The notes under the pieces are model-generated. The model was not told where the DNA came from and did no database searches. It worked only from the letters and a program-made list of their open reading frames with translations. Shown here one piece after another: positions 8,315-16,809 of a DNA stretch of 64,000 bases. This stretch comes from Chryseobacterium gotjawalense (GTDB taxonomy: Bacteria > Bacteroidota > Bacteroidia > Flavobacteriales > Weeksellaceae), in contig NZ_CP124855.1 in the NCBI RefSeq assembly GCF_030012525.1, forward strand, positions 2,356,001 through 2,420,000, read 5' to 3'. A program made the position numbers and the translations under genes. The first letter of the stretch is position 1; every line of letters begins with the position of its first letter.

Positions 8315-9025
8315 ATGGCAAAATTCAATTCCCGCACCAGCAAAAAAGAAATGGAAGGTAAGGAAACTGTAGAAGTTTTCAAAGACCTGGACAGAGGTGC
8401 ACTCGATACTGAGAAATTTCTCGAAAAAAATGCTAAATCTTTAATGATCGTTTTCGGTGTATTGTTGGCAGGCGTTTTAGGATATTTTGCTTTTCAGCAG
8501 TTTTACGAAGCACCAAGAAATGAAGAAGCTACTTTAAGCTACCTTGCTGCCCAGAAAAATTTAGCAGACGGAAAAGACGATTTGGCTTTAGGTGGAAAAA
8601 GCGCAGCAAACCCAGGTTATTTGGGGACTTATAAGGAGTACTCAGGAACCAAGGTTGGTAAACTTTCTTCTTACAACGCCGGATTAATTAAATTTAAAGA
8701 AGGCAAATACCAGGAAGCTTACGACCTTCTGGATAATTTTTCTTCTGACAACAAAGTCTTAATGGCTTTGAAATATGGCGCTATGGCAGACACCCAGGCC
8801 AACCTTAATAAAAGCGACGATGCGTTGTCTCTTTTGAATAAAGCAATTTCAGCTTCAGATGATCCTTATACTTCTTATTACTTTACAAGAAAAGCAGGAA
8901 TCGTAGCATTGGCTTTGAAAAAGAACGCTGACGCGAAAAAATATTTCTCTACCATCGACGAAAAATATCAGGATTACGATAACGGAATGTCTGACTCGTA
9001 TATCGAAATGGTAAAATATTACTAA
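8315..9025 (+). CDS. Membrane-anchored tetratricopeptide repeat protein (YfgM-like)
   Basis: 236 residues: about 45 residues of charged cytoplasmic N-terminus, one membrane helix (LMIVFGVLLAGVLGYFAF, about residues 43-60), then a periplasmic part with tetratricopeptide-like repeats (GKYQEAYDLL, KSDDALSLLNKAI, KNADAKKYF). The layout matches YfgM-like ancillary proteins, which assist export and folding. It is paired with ribH 15 bases downstream, an arrangement common in Flavobacteriia. The exact function is not known from sequence. Confidence 0.85.
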   Translation: MAKFNSRTSKKEMEGKETVEVFKDLDRGALDTEKFLEKNAKSLMIVFGVLLAGVLGYFAFQQFYEAPRNEEATLSYLAAQKNLADGKDDLALGGKSAANPGYLGTYKEYSGTKVGKLSSYNAGLIKFKEGKYQEAYDLLDNFSSDNKVLMALKYGAMADTQANLNKSDDALSLLNKAISASDDPYTSYYFTRKAGIVALALKKNADAKKYFSTIDEKYQDYDNGMSDSYIEMVKYY

Positions 9026-9040
9026 TTAAAAAATACTATA

Positions 9041-9523
9041 ATGGCGACTGTAAATCTTTCTGATTATCAACCATTACAACTACACGATGCCGGTTCTTTT
9101 AGAATTGGCATTGTCGTTTCAGAATGGAATGATTTTATAACCTTTAACCTTCGGGATGGCGCTCTGGAAGTGCTGAAAAAAGAAGGCGTAAAAGAAGAAC
9201 ATATCAAAGTTTTTAAAGTTCCCGGAGCTTTCGAACTCAATTACGCTTCGATGCAACTCTGCAAAACAGGATATTTTGATGCCGTCATCGCCATCGGATG
9301 TGTCATACGGGGCGAAACTCCGCATTTTGATTATGTCTGTTCTGCAGTAGCACAGGGAATTAAGGATTGTAATGTATTAACAAATGTTCCAACCATTTTC
9401 TGTCTTTTAACGGATGACACCAAAGAGCAGTCGATCGCCAGAAGTGGCGGTGCCCTAGGAAATAAAGGAATCGAAGCCGCTGTGACTGCACTGCAGATGA
9501 TTGACTTTAAAAGAAAACTGTAG
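9041..9523 (+). CDS. ribH: 6,7-dimethyl-8-ribityllumazine synthase
   Basis: Riboflavin pathway enzyme joining 5-amino-6-ribitylaminouracil and dihydroxybutanone phosphate. 160 residues. Recognisable stretches are IGIVVSEWND (ribityl binding), VPGAFELNYA, AIGCVIRGETPHFDYV and the C-terminal GNKGIEAAVTALQM. No other rib genes are nearby. It is probably co-transcribed with the TPR protein gene before it. Confidence 0.96.
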   Translation: MATVNLSDYQPLQLHDAGSFRIGIVVSEWNDFITFNLRDGALEVLKKEGVKEEHIKVFKVPGAFELNYASMQLCKTGYFDAVIAIGCVIRGETPHFDYVCSAVAQGIKDCNVLTNVPTIFCLLTDDTKEQSIARSGGALGNKGIEAAVTALQMIDFKRKL

Positions 9524-9584
9524 TAAGTTCCGCTTTTTGCAATTAAAATAACTGACCCGTAAAAAGTCAAAACACCATACGTTT

Positions 9585-11663
9585 ATGTACGCATCAAAAC
9601 TGAAACCTTATTTGTATTTGGGCCTGTTCTACGGCGTGGTTTCCCTGATTGTAAGAATCATATTTATCTTTCATCCGATCACCACTGTGAAATTTGGACT
9701 TTTTGAAAGTTTGAAAATTCTCTTTATCGGTGGTTTAACAGATGTGTTTGTTTTTATTTTAGCGAGCAGCATCTTTGTACTTTATTCTTTGTTTTTATCC
9801 GATTCGAAATATAAAAAGCCTTATGGATCTGTCATTTTCGGGCTTTTGGTTTTGGCATTTTTATATACCGCCTTTGTTCCCGGGAATATCTTCAAACAAT
9901 ATGGCGGCTCTTTTCCGGAAGTTGGGATGGGTTTTATCGGTTTGAAAACTTTGCTTTTTGGACTAATGCTTTTCCTGCCTGCTCAAAGAATTAAGATTAG
10001 AAATATTCTGTATTTCATTACGCTTTTTCTTTATGTTTTATTAATTATTTTTAATGGAGTCAGCGAATATTTTTTCTGGAATGAATTCGGGGTCCGCTAT
10101 AATTTCATCGCCGTTGATTATCTGATTTATACCAACGAAGTCATTGGGAATATTATGGAAAGTTATCCGGTAATTCCTCTATTCGCTGCGATTTTATCTC
10201 TTACCGTAAGCGTAACGTGGTTCATTTATAAAAAAACAAAACAGGAATTGCTGACGCTGCCGAATTTCGTACAGAAGTTGGTTTTGCTGTTTTCTTTCAT
10301 CGTTTTATGCGGAATCAGTTTAGTCATCATTCCTAAATTAGAAAAAATAAAAACAGACAATACATTCGCAGCGGAAATTCAGGCGAACGGTTTCCCGAAA
10401 TTTTTCAATGCGTTTACTCAAAAGGAACTGGATTATTTTCAGTTTTATCGCACCATTAATCAGCAAACTGCGGAAACTGATTTTTTAAAGCAATTTGATC
10501 CTCCGACTTTAATCAGGAATATTAATCCCGAAAATCCGGAAGTCCGAAAAAATGTGGTCTTGATTTCCATTGAAAGTTTGTCCGCAGAATTCATGGAACA
10601 TTACGGAAATGATCAAAAGATTATGCCGTTCTTAGACAGTCTGGCAGACAAATCACTGATGTTTACCAACCTCTACGCCACGGGAAACAGAACCGTTCGT
10701 GGTTTAGAAGCGCTTACCTTATGTATTCCTCCTACGGCGGGAGAAAGTGTGGTAAAGAGAGCGAACAACAAAAACAAGTTCAGTACCGGAAGTGTTTTCC
10801 AATCGAAAGGGTATGATGTAAAGTTCCTTTATGGCGGTTACAGTTACTTTGATAATATGGAGGATTTCTACAAAGGAAATGGTTATGAAATCGTTGACCG
10901 GAATAATTTTAAACCGGAAGAAATTACCTTTGCCAATGTTTGGGGAGTGTCAGATGAAGATATGGCAAAGAAAGCCATCGAGGTAATGAACAAGGATGCT
11001 AAAGCCGGAAAAACGTTCTTCCATCACTGGATGACGGTTTCTAACCACCGCCCGTTTACTTATCCTGAGGGAAGAATAGATATCCCGGGAACTGCGAAAT
11101 CCCGTGAAGGTGGCGTGAAATACACGGATTATTCCATCCGTAAGTTTTTTGAAATGGCAAAAAAACAGGATTGGTATCAAAATACCGTTTTCGTGATTGT
11201 TGCCGATCATTGTGCATCAAGTGCCGGAAAAACGGAACTTCCGATGGATAAATACCGGATTCCGGGAATGATTTTTTCTGAAGGTTTCATAGCGCCTCAG
11301 AAATTTACGCAGACCATGTCACAAATCGATGTGATGCCGACTTTATTTGGTTTGCTGAATTTTAAATACCAGTCGAAGTTTTTGGGTCAGGATGTTTTCA
11401 CCAAAAGTTTTGAGCCGAAAGCGTATGTTGCTACTTATCAGGATTTAGGTCTTATAAAAGATAACTATTTAACCATTATCTCACCGACTAAAAAAGTAAA
11501 ACAGTATTCTTTAAGTTTACAGCCATCAAATAATCCTGAAGATTTTAAAATCTTTTATGACGAAACGCCGGTTAAGAATTTCCAGCAAAATTTAGTTGAG
11601 GATTGTATCTCTGTTTATCAAAGTGTTTCATATTGGTTGAAAGAAAATAAACTCAATAAATAA
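9585..11663 (+). CDS. LTA synthase family protein (membrane sulfatase-fold phosphoglycerol transferase)
   Basis: 692 residues. Five membrane helices in the first 240 residues are followed by an extracytoplasmic alkaline phosphatase/sulfatase-fold domain. Metal-binding and catalytic features are visible: NVVLISIESLSAEF (Glu), the nucleophile Thr region ATGNRTVRGLEALT, MTVSNHRPF and VIVADHCASS. The family transfers phosphoglycerol or phosphoethanolamine to surface glycans; in a Gram-negative the substrate cannot be told from sequence. It stands alone between ribH and the metallopeptidase gene. Confidence 0.88.
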   Translation: MYASKLKPYLYLGLFYGVVSLIVRIIFIFHPITTVKFGLFESLKILFIGGLTDVFVFILASSIFVLYSLFLSDSKYKKPYGSVIFGLLVLAFLYTAFVPGNIFKQYGGSFPEVGMGFIGLKTLLFGLMLFLPAQRIKIRNILYFITLFLYVLLIIFNGVSEYFFWNEFGVRYNFIAVDYLIYTNEVIGNIMESYPVIPLFAAILSLTVSVTWFIYKKTKQELLTLPNFVQKLVLLFSFIVLCGISLVIIPKLEKIKTDNTFAAEIQANGFPKFFNAFTQKELDYFQFYRTINQQTAETDFLKQFDPPTLIRNINPENPEVRKNVVLISIESLSAEFMEHYGNDQKIMPFLDSLADKSLMFTNLYATGNRTVRGLEALTLCIPPTAGESVVKRANNKNKFSTGSVFQSKGYDVKFLYGGYSYFDNMEDFYKGNGYEIVDRNNFKPEEITFANVWGVSDEDMAKKAIEVMNKDAKAGKTFFHHWMTVSNHRPFTYPEGRIDIPGTAKSREGGVKYTDYSIRKFFEMAKKQDWYQNTVFVIVADHCASSAGKTELPMDKYRIPGMIFSEGFIAPQKFTQTMSQIDVMPTLFGLLNFKYQSKFLGQDVFTKSFEPKAYVATYQDLGLIKDNYLTIISPTKKVKQYSLSLQPSNNPEDFKIFYDETPVKNFQQNLVEDCISVYQSVSYWLKENKLNK

Positions 11664-11695
11664 TTATTTTTGTAATTTTAGCAAAAGATTTAATT

Positions 11696-12553
11696 ATGAA
11701 ATGGACAAACGACAGAAGCGGAAATGTGGATGACAGGCGTGGATCTGGCGGTGGCGGCGCCGGTCTCGTAGGTGGTGGACTGGGAACTTTAATCATTGCC
11801 GCCATTATATATTTCCTGGGTGGTGATCCATCGGCGATTTTGTCCTCCGGGATGGGGAACGCCGGGCCACAGACAGAACAGCGTGATCTGAACCCAAACG
11901 AACTTAAAGTCCGTGATTTTGTTGAAATGATTACAGCCGAAAATGAAAAAACATGGACCAAGGTATTCAATGAAAGCGGCATGCAGTACAGACCTGCAAA
12001 AGTTGTCATGTTTGAAGCGGTTACCCAGTCCGGTTGCGGAACGGCGGAAGCGGCAATGGGTCCTTTTTATTGTCCTGCCGATGAAACGGTATATATGGAT
12101 ATGGGTTTTTTCAAAGAACTGGAACAGCGTTTCGGCGCAAAAGTGACCGAGTTCTCTATTGCTTACGTATTGGCGCACGAAATGGGGCATCATGTGCAAA
12201 CGCTTTTAGGAACAACTCAAAAAGTAGATCAGTTAAGAAGCAGCAGAAAATATTCTGAGGCAGAGATGAACCGCGTTTCTGTAGCCACAGAATTACAGGC
12301 AGATTTCTACGCCGGCGTTTGGGCCAAACAAACTGACAGCAGAGAGCATATCTTAGAACCGGGTGATATCGAATCTGCGATTTCGGCGGCAGAAGCAGTT
12401 GGTGATGATAATATTCAGAAACGTTCGCAAGGTTATGTGAATCAGGAAAGTTTTACGCACGGCAGTTCTTCACAAAGAAAGGACTGGTTTATGAAAGGAT
12501 ATACTACCGGAGATATCCGCCAGGGAGATACTTTTAACGCTTTGCTGAAGTAA
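11696..12553 (+). CDS. Neutral zinc metallopeptidase (YpfJ family)
   Basis: 285 residues. Charged, Gly-rich N-terminus (RRGSGGGGAGLVGGGLGT) leading into one membrane helix, then a peptidase domain with the zinc motif HEMGHH near residue 161 and the family's CGTAEAAMGPFYCPADETVYMD region with two Cys. The third ligand is expected in TELQADFYAGVW. YpfJ-type proteins are membrane-anchored; their substrates are unknown. A TATTTTTG box at 11665-11672 could be its promoter. Confidence 0.9.
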   Translation: MKWTNDRSGNVDDRRGSGGGGAGLVGGGLGTLIIAAIIYFLGGDPSAILSSGMGNAGPQTEQRDLNPNELKVRDFVEMITAENEKTWTKVFNESGMQYRPAKVVMFEAVTQSGCGTAEAAMGPFYCPADETVYMDMGFFKELEQRFGAKVTEFSIAYVLAHEMGHHVQTLLGTTQKVDQLRSSRKYSEAEMNRVSVATELQADFYAGVWAKQTDSREHILEPGDIESAISAAEAVGDDNIQKRSQGYVNQESFTHGSSSQRKDWFMKGYTTGDIRQGDTFNALLK

Positions 12554-12608
12554 AAATTAGGGTATGGTTTATAACCTACCCGCAATTTGAATTCATTATT
12601 GAAATATT

Positions 12609-12636
12609 AAAATCCCGCTGAGCCGGGATTTTTTTT
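12609..12636 (+). terminator. Intrinsic terminator after the zinc metallopeptidase
   Basis: Stem AAAATCCCG/CGGGATTTT (12609-12617 with 12624-12632), six-base loop, T tract. Confidence 0.85.
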
Positions 12637-12645
12637 GTATAAGAA

Positions 12646-12677
12646 AAACCGCAGTGTAAATGAATACGCTGCGGTTT
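12646..12677 (-). terminator. Intrinsic terminator of the small YtxH-like gene
   Basis: Nine-base-pair stem AAACCGCAG/CTGCGGTTT; on the minus strand it is followed by a T-rich stretch. It faces the terminator of the convergent metallopeptidase gene. Confidence 0.75.
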
Positions 12678-12713
12678 ACTTAAATATATGAATGTGATAA
12701 AATGTGTCTTTTA

Positions 12714-12956
12714 TTATTGTTGGTTTACAGAGTCTTCCACTGAAGTTTTTGCCTGATTCACCTTATCCTGCACTTGTGATGCTACGTCACCCGCTTTGGA
12801 TTTCAGATCATTTCCCCATTTGTTGAAATTATCTTTTGCTGTATTTACTTTGTCCTTTACTGCCTGCTGCTCTTCCGGTGTCGAATTTTTATATTTCCAC
12901 CAAGCTAATGCTCCAAGTCCTAACAGTGCTAATAATCCATTCTTTTTAGTACCCAT
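12714..12956 (-). CDS. Small YtxH-like stress protein
   Basis: 80 residues from ATG 12956 (an in-frame TTG lies 9 bases upstream). A short hydrophobic segment LLALLGLGALAWWKY is followed by an amphipathic, Lys/Asp/Ala/Gln-rich helix (KVNTAKDNFNKWG, QVQDKVNQAKTSVED). This matches the layout of YtxH/CsbD-like general stress proteins; no catalytic motif is present. Own promoter and terminator. Confidence 0.75.
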   Translation of the reverse strand: MGTKKNGLLALLGLGALAWWKYKNSTPEEQQAVKDKVNTAKDNFNKWGNDLKSKAGDVASQVQDKVNQAKTSVEDSVNQQ

Positions 12957-13072
12957 AATCGTCAATTTTAATTTTTAATGAAAAGTAATTTGATACCTTA
13001 ACTATGTAAATTTTGTGCCAAAGAGATTTTTGAAGTTATTAATATTTTGTTAAATTATTAATAAAAAAAGAA

Positions 13073-13101
13073 ATCCGTCCTATTAACTGCATAGGACGGA
13101 T
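13073..13101 (-). terminator. Intrinsic terminator of pruA
   Basis: Ten-base-pair perfect stem ATCCGTCCTA/TAGGACGGAT, nine-base loop; the minus-strand side is followed by a T-rich run. It ends the pruA message about 37 bases after its stop. Confidence 0.85.
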
Positions 13102-13137
13102 GATTATTTTAATTTTAATTAAAAAGTATGAGGATGC

Positions 13138-14763
13138 TTATCCTAAATAAGGATACTTATAGTCTTTCGGCGAAACAAAAGTTTCTTTAATACTTCTTAC
13201 TGAAACCCATCTCAGTAAATTCATTTTAGAACCCGCTTTATCGTTGGTTCCTGAAGCTCTTGCTCCACCAAAAGGCTGCTGTCCTACGACGGCTCCTGTT
13301 GGTTTGTCATTGATGTAGAAGTTTCCTGCAGCGTTTTCTAAAGCTTTATAAGCTTCGTCGATAGCATATCGGTCTTGAGAGAAAATCGCTCCGGTTAAAG
13401 AATAAGGAGAAGTTTCATCAACTAATTTCAGAGTTGCAGTCCAGTCTTTATCTTCATAAACATAAACCGAAAGGATTGGTCCGAATATTTCTTCGCAAAC
13501 CGATTCGTATCTTGGGTTAGACGCTTCAATCACAGTAGGTTCCACGAACCATCCTTTGGAGTCGTCGCATTTTCCACCGATTACAATTTTCGCGTCGCTG
13601 GATTTTTCTGCTCTCTCGATATACCCTTTGCATTTTTCGAAAGAATTTTTATCGATTACCGCGTTTACAAAATTCGACGGATCTTCCGGACTTCCCATTT
13701 TAATGGTTTTCATCTGCGCCACCATCACTTCCTTCACCTCGTTCCAAAGCGACTGAGGAACGTACGCTCTTGAAGCTGCAGAGCATTTCTGCCCCTGGTA
13801 TTCGAAAGCACCGCGAACCATCGCAGTGGCCACCGCTTCTACATTGGCAGAAGGATGTACCATGATGAAATCTTTTCCACCGGTTTCCCCAACAATTCTT
13901 GGGTAGGTTTTGTAGGTGTGAATATTATCGCCCATCGTTTTCCATAAATTCTGGAATACTTTGGTAGAACCTGTAAAATGAAGTCCTGCAAAATCAGGAT
14001 GAGCCAATACTTTTTCAGCGGTTTCTTTTCCGTCAGTGAAAATCATGTTGATTACTCCGGCTGGTAAACCTGCTTCGGTAAGAACATCCATAATCACTTT
14101 TGCGGAATAAATCTGTTTGTCAGAAGGTTTCCAAACCACCACATTCCCCATCATCGCCATACAGGTTGGTAGGTTTCCGGAAATTGCAGTAAAGTTAAAC
14201 GGCGTAACCGCAAAACAGAAACCTTCTAACGGACGGTATTCTGATCTGTTCCAGACTCCACTGTCTGAAACCGGTTGCTCGCTGTACATTTCTGTCATGA
14301 ATTCTACGTTGAAGCGTAAAAAATCGATGAACTCACAGGCTGCATCAATCTCTGCCTGATGAACGTTTTTGCTCTGAGCAATCATGGTTGCTGCATTCAA
14401 GCGGTCTCTGTACGGACCGGCGATTAAATCAGCCGCTTTCAGGAAAATCGCTGCACGGTGCTCCCAACCCAGATTATTCCATTTTTCTCTGGCTGCTAAA
14501 GCGGAGTTTATCGCATCGTCAACATGGCTCATGTCTCCTTTATGGTAAAATCCTAAATTATGTTGGTGGTCCTGTGGAGAATTCATGACTACGTTATCGG
14601 CAGTTTTAATTTCTTTTCCGTTGATGACCATCGGTATTTCAACTTTCTCTTTCCACATTTTTTTATAAGTCGTGATCAGGGATTTTACCTCCTCTGAGCC
14701 CGGTTCGTAAGTTCTAACCGGCTCGTTTACAGCGAAAGGAACCTGTGAAATTGCTTTTGACAT
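13138..14763 (-). CDS. pruA: L-glutamate gamma-semialdehyde dehydrogenase (P5C dehydrogenase)
   Basis: Second step of proline breakdown: glutamate semialdehyde to glutamate with NAD+. 541 residues, the single-function form without the PutA proline dehydrogenase domain. Seen: NAD-binding FAVTPFNFTAISGNLP, FTGSTKVFQ, the catalytic Glu in RIVGETGGKDF and catalytic Cys in YQGQKCSAASRAYVP, and C-terminal QPFGGARASGTNDKAGS. It has its own promoter, although the DtxR-type regulator gene lies just upstream on the same strand. Confidence 0.96.
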   Translation of the reverse strand: MSKAISQVPFAVNEPVRTYEPGSEEVKSLITTYKKMWKEKVEIPMVINGKEIKTADNVVMNSPQDHQHNLGFYHKGDMSHVDDAINSALAAREKWNNLGWEHRAAIFLKAADLIAGPYRDRLNAATMIAQSKNVHQAEIDAACEFIDFLRFNVEFMTEMYSEQPVSDSGVWNRSEYRPLEGFCFAVTPFNFTAISGNLPTCMAMMGNVVVWKPSDKQIYSAKVIMDVLTEAGLPAGVINMIFTDGKETAEKVLAHPDFAGLHFTGSTKVFQNLWKTMGDNIHTYKTYPRIVGETGGKDFIMVHPSANVEAVATAMVRGAFEYQGQKCSAASRAYVPQSLWNEVKEVMVAQMKTIKMGSPEDPSNFVNAVIDKNSFEKCKGYIERAEKSSDAKIVIGGKCDDSKGWFVEPTVIEASNPRYESVCEEIFGPILSVYVYEDKDWTATLKLVDETSPYSLTGAIFSQDRYAIDEAYKALENAAGNFYINDKPTGAVVGQQPFGGARASGTNDKAGSKMNLLRWVSVRSIKETFVSPKDYKYPYLG

Positions 14764-14795
14764 ATTTTTAATTTTTATTGATTTAATGAATGTTA

Positions 14796-14826
14796 CAAAG
14801 TTAATGGAATTAGATTAATGTTCCAA
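14796..14826 (-). promoter_or_regulatory. Promoter of pruA
   Basis: On the minus strand, TTG (14826-14824), 20 bases, TAACTTTG (14803-14796), about 33 bases before the ATG at 14763. Good consensus match. Confidence 0.65.
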
Positions 14827-14846
14827 CAGGAGAACCGTTACAAAAT

Positions 14847-15500
14847 TCAGCGCTTGACCAGAATTTTGTCGCAAACCATTTTACTCAGGGTGATTTTATT
14901 TCCATCCTCTTTCAAAATACTCATGGACTGATCGTACTTTTCGATTTCCAGGATCTGTAGTTTTTTACCTAATTCCAGTTCTTTACTGTTGAGATAACTT
15001 AGAAATTCGTCGTCAGAAACCGTTACCGAACTGAAAATAACGGCATCACCAATTTTGCAGCTGCTTAATTTTTGTAAATCCAGAGCGATGATATTTCCTT
15101 CTTTATCCGGAATCGGTTCGCCGTGAGGATCGAATTTTGGATATTGCAGAATCTCATCCATCTTATCGAAGAAAATGTCGGAATGTACGTGTTCTAACTG
15201 TTCGGCAATTTCATGCACATTTTCCCAGCCGAAATTCATTTTTTCGACCAGAAACATTTCGGTAAGCCTGTGTTTTCTTACAATTAAGGCGGCCTGTTTA
15301 TTTCCTTCTTCTGTTATTCTTAAAGGTTTGTAGGTTTCATAGATAATCCAGTTTTTTTGCGCAAATTTCTTCATCATATTATTGACACTGGGCATTTTTA
15401 CATTTAAAAACTTGCTTAACTCATTTACAGTCACTGTGTTGTCGTCGTTTCTTAAATGAAAGATCGCTTTGAGGTAATTTTCTTCAGTAAGTGAAATCAT
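14847..15500 (-). CDS. Metal-dependent transcriptional regulator, DtxR/MntR family
   Basis: 217 residues. N-terminal winged helix (LTEENYLKAIFHL, VNELSKFLNVKMPSVNNMMKKF), a dimerisation domain with metal-ligand residues (EMFLVEKMNFGWENVHEIAEQLEHVHSDIFFDKMDE), and a C-terminal FeoA/SH3-like domain (SSCKIGDAVIFSSV). These regulators repress metal-uptake genes when Fe2+ or Mn2+ is bound; which metal applies here cannot be read reliably. ATG 15500 (MISLTEENY) is chosen; the longer frame to 15533 would run through a -7 box. A perfect palindrome lies in its promoter region. Confidence 0.92.
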   Translation of the reverse strand: MISLTEENYLKAIFHLRNDDNTVTVNELSKFLNVKMPSVNNMMKKFAQKNWIIYETYKPLRITEEGNKQAALIVRKHRLTEMFLVEKMNFGWENVHEIAEQLEHVHSDIFFDKMDEILQYPKFDPHGEPIPDKEGNIIALDLQKLSSCKIGDAVIFSSVTVSDDEFLSYLNSKELELGKKLQILEIEKYDQSMSILKEDGNKITLSKMVCDKILVKR

Positions 15501-15521
15501 AAAGTTAGATTGATGGTTGTG

Positions 15522-15529
15522 CAAATCTA
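15522..15529 (-). promoter_or_regulatory. -7 box of the DtxR-type regulator gene
   Basis: TAGATTTG on the minus strand, 21 bases before the ATG at 15500. A second match, TAATTTTG, lies at 15538-15531. No clear TTG -33 box is seen because the palindrome 15538-15563 occupies that place. Confidence 0.5.
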
Positions 15530-15537
15530 ACAAAATT

Positions 15538-15563
15538 AAAGCGTGTAAAAAATTACACGCTTT
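15538..15563. promoter_or_regulatory. Perfect 11-bp palindrome in the regulator's promoter, candidate operator
   Basis: AAAGCGTGTAA at 15538-15548, four A, then its exact complement at 15553-15563. It covers the -33 region for the box at 15522-15529, the usual place for a repressor site, and lies between the regulator and the divergent threonine aldolase gene. A terminator-type hairpin is the alternative, but neither side has a good T run and no gene ends here. Confidence 0.5.
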
Positions 15564-15777
15564 GATTTAAATAAAAATAAATGAAGGAAAATTTACACCT
15601 CTTTTAAAAATTTTCAACCGAAAGTCCAATTCTTAAAAATTGATGTTAAAAAAAATGGTTATTAGTTTTATATTTTGTTAGTTTGATGATGCAAAGATGA
15701 ATTAATTTTTTATTAAAATAAAGGTTTTTTCACCCATTTTGTATGGTTTTATTCACCCTTTTTTCTAAATTTAGTCC

Positions 15778-16809
15778 ATGAAATATTCCTTTAAAAATGA
15801 TTACGCCGAAGGCGCTCATCCTTCGGTTCTGGAAGCTTTGGTTCGCTCTAATCTTACCCAACAAAATGGCTATGGTCTGGACGAATTTTCGGTAAATGCT
15901 GAGCGCATTATTCAGCAGAAAATGAAAAATCCTAAGGCTAAAGTTTTTTTGGTTTCCGGAGGAACGCAGGCGAACTTAATTGTTATTTCGGCTTTTTTAA
16001 GACCGCACGAAAGTGTTGTGTCCGCGGCGACCGGCCATATTTTCACCAATGAAAGCGGAGCGATCGAAGCGACCGGACATAAAGTACACGGTATTGAAAA
16101 TACAGACGGAAAAATTCGCCCTGCTGATATTCAAAAACTGATTGATGTCCATCAAAACAAACCCCATCAGATCAAACAAAAAATGGTTTATATCTCGAAC
16201 TCCACAGAGTTGGGGACTATTTATTCAAAAAAAGAATTGATTGATTTGTATCAATTTTGTCAAAGTAGAAATCTTTATTTATTTGTGGATGGAGCAAGAT
16301 TAGGACACGCATTAACTGCGGAATCTAATGATTTGACTTTAGAAGATTTCGGAAAATATACCGATGCGTTTTATTTGGGAGGAACAAAAAACGGTGCTTT
16401 GATTGGTGAAGCCATTGTCATTAATAATGAAAATTTACAGGAGGAATTCGGTTTCCATTTAAAACAAAAAGGCGCAATGCTCGCGAAAGGTCGATTGTTG
16501 GGAATTCAATTTGAAGAATTAATGAAAGATGATTTGTATTTCGATTTGGCAAAACAAGCCAATGAGCAAGCCATGAAAATTAAAGAAGCTTTTAAACAGA
16601 TCGGTTGTGATTTCCTGTGTGAGACTTTTACGAATCAGATATTCCCAATTTTAAACCAAAACCAAATAAACCAACTTTCAACAAATTTTGATTTTTATGT
16701 TTGGAAGAAACTGGACGAGGAAAAAGCTGCTGTACGCTTAATTACTTCCTGGGCAACAACGAATGAGATTATCGAAAAATTCATCAACGAAATAAAAAAT
16801 TTAAAATGA
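15778..16809 (+). CDS. Threonine aldolase family PLP enzyme
   Basis: 343 residues, beta-eliminating lyase/low-specificity threonine aldolase family (threonine to glycine + acetaldehyde). Seen: NDYAEGAHPSVLEAL at the start, VSGGTQANLIVI for PLP phosphate binding, LFVDGARLGHAL with the PLP-contacting Asp, and the Schiff-base Lys in YLGGTKNGALIGE. It overlaps the following M28 peptidase gene by four bases (ATGA), so the two are translationally coupled. A TAAATTTA box ends only four bases before the ATG, suggesting a very short or absent leader. Confidence 0.9.
   Translation: MKYSFKNDYAEGAHPSVLEALVRSNLTQQNGYGLDEFSVNAERIIQQKMKNPKAKVFLVSGGTQANLIVISAFLRPHESVVSAATGHIFTNESGAIEATGHKVHGIENTDGKIRPADIQKLIDVHQNKPHQIKQKMVYISNSTELGTIYSKKELIDLYQFCQSRNLYLFVDGARLGHALTAESNDLTLEDFGKYTDAFYLGGTKNGALIGEAIVINNENLQEEFGFHLKQKGAMLAKGRLLGIQFEELMKDDLYFDLAKQANEQAMKIKEAFKQIGCDFLCETFTNQIFPILNQNQINQLSTNFDFYVWKKLDEEKAAVRLITSWATTNEIIEKFINEIKNLK

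Noticed and set aside
15501-15533. Longer start for the DtxR/MntR-type regulator
   Set aside because: The extension overlaps a TAGATTTG box, and MISLTEENY is the normal family start.
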